Source of the DNA: an uncultured Bacteroidales bacterium
GTDB lineage: Bacteria > Bacteroidota > Bacteroidia > Bacteroidales > WCHB1-69
Assembly (NCBI GenBank): GCA_937901455.1
Contig: CALDIA010000067.1
Location: 1 to 17,773 of the forward strand
DNA: 17,773 nt
Reading direction: 5' to 3'
Part shown: piece by piece, positions 8,357-15,783 of the stretch
Position numbering within the stretch: the first letter of the stretch is position 1
How the letters are laid out: every line of letters starts with the position of its first letter
Position numbers and translations under genes: made by a program
Notes under the pieces: generated by a model
Database searches by the model: none
What the model saw: the letters and a program-made list of their open reading frames with translations, nothing else
Told to the model about the DNA's origin: nothing

Positions 8357-8386
8357 AAGAGTTGCTGAAAAGCAGCTCTTTTTTTT
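8357..8386 (+). terminator. Rho-independent terminator of tRNA-Glu
   Basis: The stem GAGTTGCT (8359-8366) pairs with AGCAGCTC (8371-8378) through one G-U wobble around a GAAA tetraloop, and A-T pairs can extend the base. Eight T residues follow at 8379-8386. It starts three bases after the tRNA 3' end, so the tRNA is a single-gene transcript. Confidence 0.9.
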
Positions 8387-8412
8387 ATGCTTTGAGTTGA
8401 TGACATGCGGAC

Positions 8413-8446
8413 AAAAAGAGAGGGCCCCCTTTCGGGAGCCCTCTCT
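8413..8446 (-). terminator. Rho-independent terminator of the TonB_C-OmpA gene
   Basis: AGAGAGGGC-C-CCC (8417-8429) pairs with GGG-A-GCCCTCTCT (8434-8446), a 12-bp GC-rich stem with one internal mismatch and a 4-base loop. On the minus strand it is followed by TTTTT (8417-8413). It begins about 25 bases after the stop codon at 8472. The orientation of the T run assigns it to the minus-strand gene rather than the tRNA. Confidence 0.88.
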
Positions 8447-8471
8447 TCGTCATATATTCAGAATCTTGTCT

Positions 8472-9566
8472 TTAGTACACGTTGAGATTGTGTACGACAA
8501 TTTTTCTATCCTTAGCAGCCTGTAGGCCATAAACGGTCACGCTTTCAGCCGTGGAGCTCTCCGTGCGTTTAACCTCGCCAGTTGGGTTCTTGGTGATTGT
8601 AAGGCCAGGCTTTGAACCATTGATGTAAGGTGCCAAGGCACCGCCTCTCACTTGCTTCATATAGTTCAGCACATTGTCGATACGGCGAGAGGAAAGGTGC
8701 TGGTTGTAGGTACTATTGCTCAACGGGCTTGCAAAACCGGAGATGGTGAAAGATACGGACTGACCATCTTCCAGAAGGTCGATAATGGCATCGCAGAAGG
8801 TGTTAAGGCGATCATAACCGGTTTCGATAGAATCCTTGAAGAAGGCAGTCATCATATTCTCGGCATTGGTTTTGGCAGCGCCAGTGAGATCTTTACCGGA
8901 TGAGGTCACATATTCATTCTTCTTGCCCATATAGGCATCATACAACTCTTTATAGTTGGTAGAAGTCACATCCTTTGTCGTTCTGGGATCCGGGCGGTCA
9001 TTCTCGAAATAAAGGGTGATCGGTCCGATATTGCGAACGAGTTTTTTCTTTTCAGCCAATTGTTCCTTCGCTTCTTCTTCCTCGATAGAAAACACAACGG
9101 GAATTTGGACGATGAAATCGATCGGTTCGCAGCTTTGGGTGGCGGGCACGATCTTGGGGAAGGACTTCACGATGCGCAAAGCCTCATCATCGAGTTCCTG
9201 ATAACCTGAGGAGGTCGCCACATGGATATCATCGAGGGTGCTATCGGCTTTCACAAGGGCTTGTACAACGGTGGTGCCGGAGATTTTCTGGTTTTTCATA
9301 TTCACTGGATACACCATCGTTTTTTTGATGTAACGGCACATTGCCTTGTTGCCTCCTTTGAAATGGGGCAGCGAAAGTGCAGATGTCGGGGTCACATGTT
9401 GCCCATTTGAATCGGCTTTTACGAGGGCGATACCATATTTTTGGCATCCGCTCCTATCGCCATAAAGGAACCTCATATCACCATCGCACTGAGCGTAACT
9501 AACAGAATAGCAGCATATTAACAAAAATGCCGCTAACGTTCCGAAAAGAGATGATAAATTTTTCAT
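8472..9566 (-). CDS. Periplasmic protein with a TonB C-terminal domain joined to an OmpA-like domain
   Basis: The 364 residues begin with a signal peptide (1-26, ending SVSYAQ). The Q just before C27 argues against a lipoprotein. Residues about 68-160 match the TonB C-terminal domain in order: FKGGNKAM, then YPVN, SGTTVVQALV, LDDEALRIVKSFPK and IPVVFS. A short charged linker (IEEEEAKEQLAEKKK, 161-175) leads to an OmpA-like domain. This has the strand GPITLYFENDRPDPRTT (181-197) and the motif ISGFASP...YNQHLSSRR (275-295), where family members bind peptidoglycan. Both domains are intact, but there is no retained N-terminal membrane anchor as in classical TonB and no proline-rich spanning segment. 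The protein could tether to the cell wall while its TonB-like part contacts a partner; that is inference. It is a single-gene unit with its own terminator. No ExbB/ExbD genes are nearby. Confidence 0.87.
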   Translation of the reverse strand: MKNLSSLFGTLAAFLLICCYSVSYAQCDGDMRFLYGDRSGCQKYGIALVKADSNGQHVTPTSALSLPHFKGGNKAMCRYIKKTMVYPVNMKNQKISGTTVVQALVKADSTLDDIHVATSSGYQELDDEALRIVKSFPKIVPATQSCEPIDFIVQIPVVFSIEEEEAKEQLAEKKKLVRNIGPITLYFENDRPDPRTTKDVTSTNYKELYDAYMGKKNEYVTSSGKDLTGAAKTNAENMMTAFFKDSIETGYDRLNTFCDAIIDLLEDGQSVSFTISGFASPLSNSTYNQHLSSRRIDNVLNYMKQVRGGALAPYINGSKPGLTITKNPTGEVKRTESSTAESVTVYGLQAAKDRKIVVHNLNVY

Positions 9567-9599
9567 ACTATTATTGTTATTACATTATTTTCGAGGCTG

Positions 9600-9607
9600 C
9601 AAATATA
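9600..9607 (-). promoter_or_regulatory. Candidate -7 box for the TonB_C-OmpA gene
   Basis: On the minus strand TATATTTG (9607-9600) matches TAnnTTTG exactly and lies 33 bases before the ATG at 9566. No good TTTG is found at the expected -33 spacing, where the DNA is only A/T-rich. This AT-rich gap (9567-9653) has no hairpin that would stop transcripts arriving from the efflux operon. Confidence 0.45.
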
Positions 9608-9653
9608 CAATTTATTTTAAACGAAAATAATTTTTTTTATCACCAAATAATTG

Positions 9654-9959
9654 TTAGAAAGATTTATCTGTCATCTCTTCGGCGGAGAGCACGAATGCAC
9701 GCAGTCCCTGCTGGTCTGCGGACATATCCAGTTCATGGATGTCGTGGAGCAGCGGACGAACCTTTTCGTCATCCACGAAGGCCAGCACAGCGGAGTTCAG
9801 GGTAGGCCAGGCGTGAGTGCCGTAGTGGGGTTCTCCATCATGGGAGCCGCGCCCTTGAACTTCATTCCAGTAGGTGAAGCCGCGCACCTCGTTTTTATCC
9901 AGAATTTCCATCACCTCATCATAGAAGGCTTGGTATAAAGATATGAAGACAGCTTTCAT
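9654..9959 (-). CDS. Small PII-like protein, last gene of the RND efflux operon
   Basis: This 101-residue protein has no signal peptide or membrane segment and should be cytosolic. Its layout follows the PII/GlnB fold. A first strand and helix (MKAVFISLYQAFYDEVMEIL, 1-20) lead into V-R-G-F-T-Y-W-N-E-V-Q-G-R-G (25-38), as in GlnB proteins before the T-loop. A loop with EPHYGTHAWP (43-52) follows. The second strand-helix unit is NSAVLAFVDDEKVRPLLHDI (55-74), and the last strand is GLRAFVLS (85-92). The conserved PII T-loop tyrosine site is not obvious, so it is better called PII-like. It starts 26 bases after the RND pump stop and is likely cotranscribed with it. PII-like proteins elsewhere bind nucleotides or metabolites and control a membrane partner, so control of the pump is a reasonable but untested idea. 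The fold assignment rests on motif order only. Confidence 0.6.
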   Translation of the reverse strand: MKAVFISLYQAFYDEVMEILDKNEVRGFTYWNEVQGRGSHDGEPHYGTHAWPTLNSAVLAFVDDEKVRPLLHDIHELDMSADQQGLRAFVLSAEEMTDKSF

Positions 9960-9985
9960 ATTATTGTTGAATAGTTGGTTAATGT

Positions 9986-12900
9986 TTAGATTTCATTTAC
10001 GCCGAGGGCTTTATTGCGTTCGCGGCGTTCGCGGCGGCGGGCCTGGCCTTTTTCAGACCATTCGGCAAACTTGCTATAGAGAACAGGAATCAGGATCAGG
10101 GTAACCATAGTAGAGATGGAGAGGCCCCAGGCCACCACCATACCCATGGAGTTCCACATTTCGGCGCCCTCGCCCTTGTCAATGGCGAGTGGTATCATGC
10201 CGAGCACAGTGGTGAGGGTCGTCATGAGAATCGGGCGGAGACGGGAGCGGCCGCCGGCCACGACAGAGTCTTTGATGCTCATGCCGCGCTCATGACAGAG
10301 GCTGGTATAGTCCACCAGCACGATACCATTCTTCACCACGATACCAATCAGCATCATTGCACCGATCAGGGCCATGATGCCGAGGGCGGTATTGGAGACA
10401 GCCAGACCGATGAAAACACCGGTGAAAGCGAAAGGAATGGAGAACATAATGACAAACGGATAAGTGAAGGACTCGAACTGGGCAGCCATCACCACATAGA
10501 CTAAGATAACAATCAGGGCCATGAGCATAAACATGTCACCGAAGGCATCTTGTTGGTCTTCCCACGTACCGCCGATCTTATAGTCGAGTGTAGTTGGGAC
10601 ATCCATTTGTTGCAGGATGTTTTCGGAGGTTTCCACCAATTCGCTCAAAGCTGTGCCCTTAGCCACCACGCACGACACCTTAACCATACGTTCACGGTCC
10701 TTACGTACGATGGTCGGGGGTGTGAAGGTCTCCTCTACCCTACCCACGTCACCGACGCGGATGCCTTGTCCACGATTGTTGTACATAAGGATATTTTCCA
10801 CAGCGTGGATATCATCGCGGAACTCGGGTGCATAGCGCACACGGATATTATATTCGTCACCATCCTCACGGAACTGAGATGCGGTATAGCCGTTGAAGCG
10901 GTTGCGCACGTAGCTGGCAGCGGTCGTGGAGTTCAGACCGTTCTCGGCCAGTTTCTGTCTGTCAAACACGACCTCCAGCTCGGGGGTGTACTCATCGCGA
11001 CTGATCAGCACCTCGGAGCAGCCTTTCACTTGGCGCATACGCGCGGCAAGATCGGCAGCGAACTGGTCGGTAGTATTGAAGTCATAGCAATACAACTCTA
11101 TGTCCACCGTTGACTGCCCACCCATGCTACCTTGGCCAGTAGATACTGTATATGTGTTGATTTCAATATGCTGCCGCAAAATATCACGGATACCATCCGC
11201 AATTTCGGTGATAAATTTCTTTCGTTCTGTCTTCTTCACCAGTCGCACATTGAAGGAGAGCAGATGCGTACCGTTGTCACGCATAAGGCTGAAGGTATTG
11301 TCCTCATCGGGCATACCCACAGAGTAGTTAATGGTTTTCACCTCATCGGGGTATTTGGCGCGGATTTCCTCCACCAGTTGGTCGCCCAGCTTCTTGGTAG
11401 TCTCCACGCGCGTGCCTTGTGGCAGTTTCACAGTGATGCTGAGTCGGGCATTATCTTGGGTAGGGAAGAATTCGGTAGGGATGACGAGCAGTAGGGAGAG
11501 GCTGGCGAGGAAGGCACCCACCGCAACGAGGACGACCGTTTTGCGATGATTCACGCACCAGCGGAGTATGCGGGCATACGTTTCATCCAACCATGCGAGA
11601 AAACGTTCAATGGGAGCGTAGATGGTAGCAAACCATTTGCTTTTCTTAGGATTCTTCTTAAGGAGTAGAGAACTGAGCATTGGGGTCAGTGTCATGGAGG
11701 CTGCCAGGGAGACGGCAATCACGATAGTGACAATCCAGCCCAGCTGTTTAAAGAGCACGCCTGCCATACCATTCAGGAAAGTCAGCGGCAGGAATACGGC
11801 GATAATCACCAGTGTGGAAGCGATGATAGACAGGGACACCTCGCTGGTGGCGAAGATAGCCGCTGCCCGGGGCTTGGAACCGCGTTCGATATGGGTGGTG
11901 ATATTCTCCAACACCACAATAGAGTCGTCCACCACCAGGCCGATAGCGATGGAGATGGAAGACAGGGAGATGATATTCAGGGTATTGCCGGTAGCCAGCA
12001 GGTAGATGAAAGCGGCAATCAGGGAGACGGGCACCACCACGGCCACGATGAGCGTGGCGCGCCACCGGCCGAGGAAGAAGAGCACCACAATGACCACGAG
12101 GAAGAGGATGATGAGAATCGTCTCCTCCAAGCTATTGATCGTATTGGTAATATTGTCGGAGTTATCGACCAAGACATTGAGTTCCACATCAGCGGGCAAG
12201 GAGTTGCGAATGTCAGGCAGTTGGTCGAGCACTTTCCGGCAGATTTGCACGGTATTGGCGCCCGTCTGCTTTTGGATGATGACCATAGCGCCGCGTTGTC
12301 CATCGGTATAAGACTCCTGCATACGTTCCTGGAGGGTATCTTTCACCTGGGCCACATCTTTCAGATATACATTCTTATTGTTATAGCTGCCCACGACAAT
12401 ATCTTCCATTTCATCGGCGCTGTTGAACTCGCCATCCACGCGCATGGAGTAGGTCTTGGAGCCCACATCCATGATACCGAGTGAGACGTTGCGGTTTTCG
12501 GCGCCCAGCACAGAGGCGATGGTCTCAATCGTGAGGTTATAGCTTTCGAGTTTATAGGGGTCGCAATAAACTTGGATTTCGCGCTGTGGGGCACCGGAGA
12601 TGGAGACGGCACCCACACCGCTGACACGGCTGAGGGGCGAGGCCACCTTGTCGTCCAAAATTTTATACAACGCCTGCGTACTCTGACCCGACTTCACTGA
12701 AAGCATCATGATTGGCATGTCATCGGCGCTGAACTTGAACAGATAGGGTGCGTTGGCCCCGTCTGGCAGGGCCGACTTGACCATGTCCAACTTATCGCGC
12801 ACATCGTTGGTCTTTTGGTCAATATCCACGCCATACTCGAACTCCAAATAGACAATGGAGTAGTTCTCCTTGGAGTTGGAGGTAATGTGTTTAAGGTCGC

Positions 12901-13123
12901 TCAGAGTATTGAGCACGTTTTCAATGGGTTTGGACACGTTATCCTCGATATCTTCTGCATTGGCACCGCCATAGACTGTGAGTACCATGATGGTATTTCC
13001 ATCCATGTGCGGAAAGAGGTCTACGGGCAGTTTGGTCATGGCAAAGATACCAATGATGATGACAGCGATATAGATCAATCCTGTCATAATGGGTCTCTCG
13101 ACTGATTTTTGGTATAAGCTCAT
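9986..13123 (-). CDS. RND efflux pump, inner-membrane transporter (HAE1 type, AcrB/MexB-like)
   Basis: At 1045 residues this is a full-length RND transporter that uses the proton gradient to drive substrates out through a periplasmic adaptor and outer-membrane channel. Two similar halves each have one membrane helix, a large periplasmic loop and a cluster of helices. The start MSLYQKSVERPIMTGLIYIA is typical. The proton-relay aspartates are present in transmembrane helix 4 as GLVVDDSIVVLENI (D399, D400). The partner lysine lies in the later helix GIVVKNGIVLVDY. These features fit the HAE1 (drug or organic-molecule) branch rather than the heavy-metal branch. The cytoplasmic tail is very basic (KGQARRRERRERNKA). 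The gene follows the adaptor gene after 40 bases. Substrate range cannot be read from the sequence; drugs, bile salts and fatty acids are typical. Confidence 0.95.
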   Translation of the reverse strand: MSLYQKSVERPIMTGLIYIAVIIIGIFAMTKLPVDLFPHMDGNTIMVLTVYGGANAEDIEDNVSKPIENVLNTLSDLKHITSNSKENYSIVYLEFEYGVDIDQKTNDVRDKLDMVKSALPDGANAPYLFKFSADDMPIMMLSVKSGQSTQALYKILDDKVASPLSRVSGVGAVSISGAPQREIQVYCDPYKLESYNLTIETIASVLGAENRNVSLGIMDVGSKTYSMRVDGEFNSADEMEDIVVGSYNNKNVYLKDVAQVKDTLQERMQESYTDGQRGAMVIIQKQTGANTVQICRKVLDQLPDIRNSLPADVELNVLVDNSDNITNTINSLEETILIILFLVVIVVLFFLGRWRATLIVAVVVPVSLIAAFIYLLATGNTLNIISLSSISIAIGLVVDDSIVVLENITTHIERGSKPRAAAIFATSEVSLSIIASTLVIIAVFLPLTFLNGMAGVLFKQLGWIVTIVIAVSLAASMTLTPMLSSLLLKKNPKKSKWFATIYAPIERFLAWLDETYARILRWCVNHRKTVVLVAVGAFLASLSLLLVIPTEFFPTQDNARLSITVKLPQGTRVETTKKLGDQLVEEIRAKYPDEVKTINYSVGMPDEDNTFSLMRDNGTHLLSFNVRLVKKTERKKFITEIADGIRDILRQHIEINTYTVSTGQGSMGGQSTVDIELYCYDFNTTDQFAADLAARMRQVKGCSEVLISRDEYTPELEVVFDRQKLAENGLNSTTAASYVRNRFNGYTASQFREDGDEYNIRVRYAPEFRDDIHAVENILMYNNRGQGIRVGDVGRVEETFTPPTIVRKDRERMVKVSCVVAKGTALSELVETSENILQQMDVPTTLDYKIGGTWEDQQDAFGDMFMLMALIVILVYVVMAAQFESFTYPFVIMFSIPFAFTGVFIGLAVSNTALGIMALIGAMMLIGIVVKNGIVLVDYTSLCHERGMSIKDSVVAGGRSRLRPILMTTLTTVLGMIPLAIDKGEGAEMWNSMGMVVAWGLSISTMVTLILIPVLYSKFAEWSEKGQARRRERRERNKALGVNEI

Positions 13124-13163
13124 ATTAGATTTTGTCTATTGCTATTAGCTATTGGAATTAGGT

Positions 13164-14183
13164 TTATTTATTTTCCACCGTCACTTCCAGACCGTCCTTG
13201 AGGCGGGCGAGGCCAGTGGTAGCCACCATGTCACCATCGTGCACATCGCCGGAAAGCAGTTCATAGGCTTTGTCGAGATGGCGACCTATATTCACTTGGT
13301 TAAAGGAGACCTTTCCGTCCTTGTACACATACACATAGCGGTTGCCAGAGCCTTGCTGTCGGAAGATAGCCTCATCGGGTACCACCACATGTTTTTGGCT
13401 ACCGAAGTTGATGGTCACGCGGGCGTACATGCCCGGGCGCACGCGAGTGTCGCCATTGGCCAGTTGCACCTCCACGGGAAAGGTGTGTGTGGCGCCATCC
13501 ATCGTAGGATAGATGAGACTCACTTTGCCTTTGAACTCCTCATCGCCATAAGCATCCACCTTCACGGTAACGGGGGTACCCACCTTCACTTGTTTAAAGA
13601 GGGTTTCAGAAATATTGACATTCATCTTCACGGGAGTAATCTGTTGCACTTGCACAACAGGGAGGCCACCGTAGAGGTCGCCGCTATCGTAATTGCGCTG
13701 TGTCACCACACCGGAGATTGGGCTGATGAGACGCGTATTTTCCAAAAGGTTGTCATAGGTGGTTTGAGCCACGTCGAGTTGGGTTTTCATCGCATCCCAG
13801 TCCGACTTGGAGGTGCCGCCCACCTTGTAGAGTTCATCGATACGTTGGAAACTGGTTTTGAGGTTGTCGAGTTGGGCCTTTGCTTGTTTGAGGCTGTTCT
13901 CGTTCATCTGCACCAGCACCTTGCCTTTGCTGACGCGGTCGCCCACCTCCACATAGATACGGTCGATACGGCCACCCGTAAGCGGGGCGATATTGTTCAC
14001 CGCATTGGCCTCCACGATAGCGGTATATTCATAGGTTTGCTCTACCTCTTCAGCGTGTACCTGCTCAGTGCGGATGCTCATCTTCTGGACCTCCATGCTG
14101 GCAGCCTTGTCTTTGCTTTTACAACCGCCCATTATCAATATGGCAACGGTTATTAACATACTAACGAATGTGATTTTTTTCAT
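13164..14183 (-). CDS. RND efflux periplasmic adaptor (membrane-fusion lipoprotein)
   Basis: The 339-residue protein begins with a lipoprotein signal whose likely lipidated cysteine is C21 (ILIMGGC), followed by a charged KSKDK stretch. After it come the usual adaptor parts: an N-terminal beta-barrel and lipoyl half (ANAVNNIAPLTGGRIDRIYVEVGDRVSKGKVLVQM, about 59-93), an alpha-hairpin (about 94-150), the second lipoyl half (ISPISGVVTQRNYDSGDL), a barrel domain (KMNVNISE...), and the membrane-proximal domain (RVRPGMYARVTI, then VVVPDEAIF). The adaptor clamps the RND pump to the outer-membrane channel. It lies 53 bases after the channel gene and 40 bases before the pump gene. Confidence 0.94.
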   Translation of the reverse strand: MKKITFVSMLITVAILIMGGCKSKDKAASMEVQKMSIRTEQVHAEEVEQTYEYTAIVEANAVNNIAPLTGGRIDRIYVEVGDRVSKGKVLVQMNENSLKQAKAQLDNLKTSFQRIDELYKVGGTSKSDWDAMKTQLDVAQTTYDNLLENTRLISPISGVVTQRNYDSGDLYGGLPVVQVQQITPVKMNVNISETLFKQVKVGTPVTVKVDAYGDEEFKGKVSLIYPTMDGATHTFPVEVQLANGDTRVRPGMYARVTINFGSQKHVVVPDEAIFRQQGSGNRYVYVYKDGKVSFNQVNIGRHLDKAYELLSGDVHDGDMVATTGLARLKDGLEVTVENK

Positions 14184-14236
14184 ATATTATTGTACTTATT
14201 ATCTTAGAAATTGGCTAAAAATATTAGTTATAATTG

Positions 14237-15613
14237 CTAATTCTCGTTGCCGAGAGTAGCATCAAGAGATGCCTTGGCCACGAGATAGTTGTATATGGAT
14301 TGGCAATAAGTAAGTTGCGCGCTTGTGAGGGTAACTTCAGCTGTGTTCAGGTCAAGCCATGTGTTCATACCCACTTCATACTGGCGTTTGGCAATATCGT
14401 AAGCTTTCTGTGCCTGGAGCATCGTCTCGTGATCGGCGGCGATGTCCTCAATGGCCTGTTGCATGTCATTCAGGTAGCTTTGCACGCCCAGACGCAGATT
14501 GCGTTCGGCATCGAGGCGTTGGTCTTTCATATTCTCAATGTTGAGGTTTGTCTGCTTTAATTTGTAAGAGGTGGATACCCAGGAGATAATGGGCACTTGC
14601 AGGGAGAGGGCCACGTAGGAATAGGGGTAATTATTGAATTTCTGCCCGTCGTCGCCCATACCGGAATACTGGAAGGCGCCTGCCAAGGCCAGCATTGGAA
14701 GTGAGGAGCCGGTGATAATCTTCTTGGACTGTTGCAGCTCATCGATGCCAATGTCGAGTTGGCGCAGGGCGGAGTTATACGCCAATTGGATATCGTTTTC
14801 ATTCGGCATAGAAGCAGAGAGCACTTGTTGTTCATAATCCGACAGTTTGCCATCGAATATAACAGGCTCGTCGGCATTCATGCCCAGGAGCACTTTCAGG
14901 CGCATGATGGCCAGGCGCACGCCTTTGGCTGCGGAGCTGACCGCTGGACGCTGGTTCTGAAGGGCCACATCGGAACGCAACTTCTCAAATTCAGACACAA
15001 GTCCCTGATTGTAGGCATTGGTCACCAGCTGTGTGCTGGCCTCTATATTCTCGTAACTCCGCACAAGCACGTCATACGACTGTTTGGACAGGAGGTACAT
15101 ATAATAGGCCTGCTTCACCTGGTTGACAAGTTCCAGCTTGGACGAGCGGGCGGCCTCCATGGCCATCTCCACATCCATGGAGCTGAGCTTCAGGTTGGAC
15201 CATAAAGCCGGGGCAATCAACGGCAGACTGAGATTGGCACCTGCCGAGTAGGTATTGTCGCGACCCACCTTGATGTTCATCGTCTGCCCGCCCATATCCA
15301 TGGACATCTGCTGTTTGAGCAATGTGCGGTTGTAGTTGGCTGCGATGGAGACATCCGGAAACAATGAAGCAATCTGCTCCTTTTTATACCATTGCTTGAT
15401 CTGCACATCACGGTCGGCAATGCGCATGGTGGGGGTCTCCGCCAGGGCTATTTCTATCGCCTTTTGCAAGTTCACATGCACGGAATCCTGCGCCTGAGCC
15501 GAAAGCGACAGGGATCCCAATAAAAGGGCTCCGCTCAGGAGACAAACTACCACGAAAGTCTTTTTCGCAATTCCAAGCGCACTGTTTTTACATTCTGAAC
15601 ATATCATTATCAT
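14237..15613 (-). CDS. TolC-like outer-membrane efflux channel (OEP family)
   Basis: The 458-residue protein carries an extended signal peptide (about 1-42, ending LSLSAQAQ) with an unusual Cys-containing start MIMICSECKN. Two ATGs lie in frame (M1 and M3); an AAGGTG a few bases upstream fits either. The mature protein has the duplicated OEP architecture, with a first half around LQKAIEIALAETPTMRIADRDV and VSIAANYNRT, and a second half around ALAGAFQYSGMGDDGQ and LSLQVPIISW. The last part, YEVGMNTWLDLNTAEVTLTSAQLTY, is a hallmark of the family. Three such chains should form a channel through the outer membrane that opens into the adaptor. It is the first gene of the efflux operon and the nearest to the divergent promoter region. 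Confidence 0.93.
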   Translation of the reverse strand: MIMICSECKNSALGIAKKTFVVVCLLSGALLLGSLSLSAQAQDSVHVNLQKAIEIALAETPTMRIADRDVQIKQWYKKEQIASLFPDVSIAANYNRTLLKQQMSMDMGGQTMNIKVGRDNTYSAGANLSLPLIAPALWSNLKLSSMDVEMAMEAARSSKLELVNQVKQAYYMYLLSKQSYDVLVRSYENIEASTQLVTNAYNQGLVSEFEKLRSDVALQNQRPAVSSAAKGVRLAIMRLKVLLGMNADEPVIFDGKLSDYEQQVLSASMPNENDIQLAYNSALRQLDIGIDELQQSKKIITGSSLPMLALAGAFQYSGMGDDGQKFNNYPYSYVALSLQVPIISWVSTSYKLKQTNLNIENMKDQRLDAERNLRLGVQSYLNDMQQAIEDIAADHETMLQAQKAYDIAKRQYEVGMNTWLDLNTAEVTLTSAQLTYCQSIYNYLVAKASLDATLGNEN

Positions 15614-15684
15614 ATTATCACCTTTTTATTCTTCTGAGTAACAAAACATTACACTTAACATTAGTGCTTGCTGAATAAAGCGTG

Positions 15685-15692
15685 CAAAAATA
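15685..15692 (-). promoter_or_regulatory. Candidate -7 box of the efflux operon promoter
   Basis: On the minus strand TATTTTTG (15692-15685) matches TAnnTTTG exactly. It lies 71 bases before the TolC-like ATG at 15613. A consensus TTTG is not seen at the expected distance. Instead, that position is occupied by the inverted repeat at 15714-15728, which would suit a promoter that depends on or is blocked by a regulator. Confidence 0.5.
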
Positions 15693-15713
15693 GAAAAAAA
15701 CTTGAATTATAAC

Positions 15714-15728
15714 GTGTAAAAAATACAC
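15714..15728. repeat. Inverted repeat between divergent promoters, possible operator
   Basis: GTGTA (15714-15718) and TACAC (15724-15728) form a perfect 5-bp inverted repeat around five A residues. A related element, ACGT-AAAAA-ACGT, lies about 25 bases further on and shares the AACGT...AAAAAA core. Both lie between the -7 boxes at 15692 and 15753. The arms are short and the region is A/T-rich, so chance is possible. No regulator gene is adjacent. Confidence 0.35.
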
Positions 15729-15752
15729 ATTTTTTTATTAACGTAAAAAACG

Positions 15753-15760
15753 TATTTTTG
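15753..15760 (+). promoter_or_regulatory. -7 box of the riboflavin kinase gene
   Basis: TATTTTTG matches TAnnTTTG exactly and lies 23 bases before the ATG at 15784. The DNA 19 bases upstream is a T run without a clear TTTG. The predicted leader is under 20 bases, which leaves no room for a riboswitch. Confidence 0.55.
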
Positions 15761-15783
15761 CGCTTTCAACATAGGGATTGCGT

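Noticed and set aside
8357..8446. Small RNA gene between tRNA-Glu and the TonB_C-OmpA gene
   Set aside because: The two hairpins are better explained as terminators, one for each converging transcript, each with a T run in the right direction.
11891..12484. 197-codon plus-strand frame rich in His, Asp and Gly
   Set aside because: It is antisense to the membrane-helix region of the RND pump. The composition is explained by reverse complement of hydrophobic codons.
13152..14156. 334-codon plus-strand frame
   Set aside because: It is the antisense of the membrane-fusion lipoprotein, whose domains are clear. Its His-rich translation has no family features.
15778..15783. TTG at 15778 as start of the riboflavin kinase
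   Set aside because: The ATG two codons later is the stronger start codon, and the family domain begins well after it. The two extra residues add nothing recognisable.
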